Shown here one piece after another: positions 63,277 through 64,000 of a stretch of 64,000 nucleotides of DNA. Within the stretch, counting starts at the first letter, position 1; each line of letters starts with the position of its first letter. The stretch spans positions 34,247 to 98,246 of the forward strand of contig NZ_CAKJTJ010000013.1 in NCBI RefSeq assembly GCF_917563925.1. Reading direction: 5' to 3'. The position numbers and the translations under genes were made by a program. The DNA comes from Sutcliffiella rhizosphaerae (lineage in GTDB: Bacteria > Bacillota > Bacilli > Bacillales > Bacillaceae_I). The notes below the pieces were generated by a model that was not told where the DNA came from, searched no databases, and saw nothing but the letters and a program-made list of their open reading frames with translations.

Positions 63277-63293
63277 TGCTCCACCCCGCGATA
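63277..63293 (-). repeat. Fragment of the tRNA-fMet 5' end
   Basis: TATCGCGGGGTGGAGCA on the minus strand is identical to the start of the fMet gene and its 3-bp leader. It lies in the otherwise gene-free 162-bp spacer between fMet and Val, and probably marks a past duplication or deletion. Confidence 0.75.
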
Positions 63294-63314
63294 ATAATGT
63301 TATGTTAAAAACAA

Positions 63315-63390
63315 TGGTGGAGGATGACGGGATCGAACCGCCGACCCCCTGCTTGTAAGGCAGGTGCTCTCCCAGCTGAGCTAATCCTCC
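63315..63390 (-). tRNA. tRNA-Val (TAC)
   Basis: Cloverleaf GGAGGATTAGCTCAGCTGG with anticodon TAC in CTTACAAG, CCA encoded. Confidence 0.96.
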
Positions 63391-63428
63391 TATGTAATGG
63401 ACATTTTAATTACTTTCTTAAAAAACTA

Positions 63429-63504
63429 TGGTGACCCATACGGGATTCGAACCCGTGTTACCGCCGTGAAAGGGCGGTGTCTTAACCGCTTGACCAATGG
63501 GCCA
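63429..63504 (-). tRNA. tRNA-Glu (TTC)
   Basis: Cloverleaf TGGCCCATTGGTCAAGCGG with anticodon TTC in CTTTCACG, CCA encoded. Confidence 0.96.
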
Positions 63505-63511
63505 GTTATAA

Positions 63512-63603
63512 TGGCGGAGAGCAAGGGATTTGAACCCTTGAGACGGCGGTAACCGTCTACACGATTTCCAATCGTGCTCCTTCGGCCACTCGGACAGCTC
63601 TCC
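63512..63603 (-). tRNA. tRNA-Ser (GGA)
   Basis: 92-nt class II tRNA, GGAGAGCTGTCCGAGTGGC start, anticodon GGA in TTGGAAAT, long variable arm, CCA encoded. Confidence 0.96.
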
Positions 63604-63607
63604 ATAT

Positions 63608-63682
63608 TGGCTCCACCAGTAGGATTCGAACCTACGACCCTTCGGTTAACAGCCGAATGCTCTACCGCTGAGCTATGGTGGA
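63608..63682 (-). tRNA. tRNA-Asn (GTT)
   Basis: Cloverleaf TCCACCATAGCTCAGCGG with anticodon GTT in CTGTTAAC, CCA encoded. First tRNA after 5S rRNA. Confidence 0.96.
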
Positions 63683-63691
63683 TCAATACTA

Positions 63692-63808
63692 GCCTGGCAA
63701 CGTCCTACTCTCACAGGGGGACAGCCCCCAACTACCATCGGCGCTGAAGAGCTTAACTTCCGTGTTCGGTATGGGAACGGGTGTGACCTCTTCGCTATCG
63801 CCACCAGA
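63692..63808 (-). rRNA. rrf: 5S ribosomal RNA
   Basis: A 117-nt 5S rRNA: on the minus strand it begins TCTGGTGGCGATAGCG and ends GACGTTGCCAGGC, with the conserved CCGAACACGGAAGTTAAGC. It lies between 23S rRNA and tRNA-Asn in one transcript. Confidence 0.97.
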
Positions 63809-63928
63809 CAAATTATATTATACGTTGTTCAGAAAGAATTTCAAGATGTTTTTTCCATCTTGGTTGTTCCTTCAAAACTAGATAATGTGTTCTATCAAGA
63901 AATTCACGATCCATTCATCAAATTTTTG

Positions 63929-64000
63929 GGTTAAGTCCTCGATCGATTAGTATTCGTCAGCTCCACGTGTCGCCACGCTTCCACCTCGAACCTATCTACC
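63929..64000 (-). rRNA. rrl: 23S ribosomal RNA, 3' end only
   Basis: The minus strand reads the final bases of 23S rRNA, including GGAGCTGACGAATACTAATC and ending GAGGACTTAACC. The gene continues beyond the right edge. A 120-bp spacer separates it from 5S. Confidence 0.95.

Overview
The window looks like the chromosome of a low-GC, spore-forming Bacillaceae bacterium. It carries sporulation genes (spoVR, yhbH, prkA, racA and a KinB-like kinase), strong Shine-Dalgarno sites, an M-box riboswitch, and gene order shared with Bacillus subtilis. Shared blocks recalled from B. subtilis are yhcT-yhcU-yhcX, glpP-glpK-glpD-pgcA, yhcY-yhcZ-azr-yhdB-yhdC, yhbH-prkA, yhbB-trmL, queG, and an rRNA-tRNA cluster in the order of the rrnD/trnD operon. 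No large prophage or integrative element is seen.

Layout. 0-2 kb: fructose operon fruR-fruK-fruA, truncated at the window edge. 2-6.5 kb: accessory genes (HAD phosphatase, Qnr-like pentapeptide protein, DUF5694 protein, lipoprotein) with two decayed genes, a uppS-like pseudogene and a frameshifted DUF2975 gene. 6.6-17.5 kb: spoVR, a TauE-type exporter, mgtE under an M-box, yhdC, yhdB, azr, the YhcYZ two-component system, an inserted SDR gene and pgcA. 17.5-28.3 kb: glpD-glpK-glpP without glpF, an AEC transporter, the yhcX fusion, bdbC with a membrane thioredoxin, yhcU and yhcT. 28.4-43.7 kb: mixed metabolic, envelope and regulatory genes. These include an NprR-like regulator with a 47-residue exported peptide, racA, a degenerate histidine kinase, two FluC fluoride channels, proC and an MhqO-like dioxygenase. 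44-51 kb: CatE-like dioxygenase and a peptide ABC transporter whose binding protein is divergent. 51-61.8 kb: KinB-like kinase, yhbH, prkA, trmL, yhbB, a NERD protein beside a 52-bp tandem array, and queG. 61.9-64 kb: 17 tRNA genes, 5S rRNA and the 3' end of 23S rRNA, all on the minus strand.

The most unusual structure is a family of four GC-rich 216-279-bp elements (about 23.2, 36.9, 44.0 and 44.3 kb). They have imperfect inverted ends, and each is bounded by two copies of the local terminator hairpin, so they seem to insert into intrinsic terminators and duplicate the whole stem-loop. The tandem pair at 44 kb contains two different sequence subtypes, which suggests the same terminator was hit twice. 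Other points of interest are the peptide-regulator pair, the kinase that has lost every catalytic motif, one palindrome shared by the promoters of two dioxygenases, a four-fold 10-bp repeat at the fructose promoter, and a stress-type gene flanked by copies of a second repeat family.

All calls come from reading the sequence and from recalled family knowledge. No database search was run.
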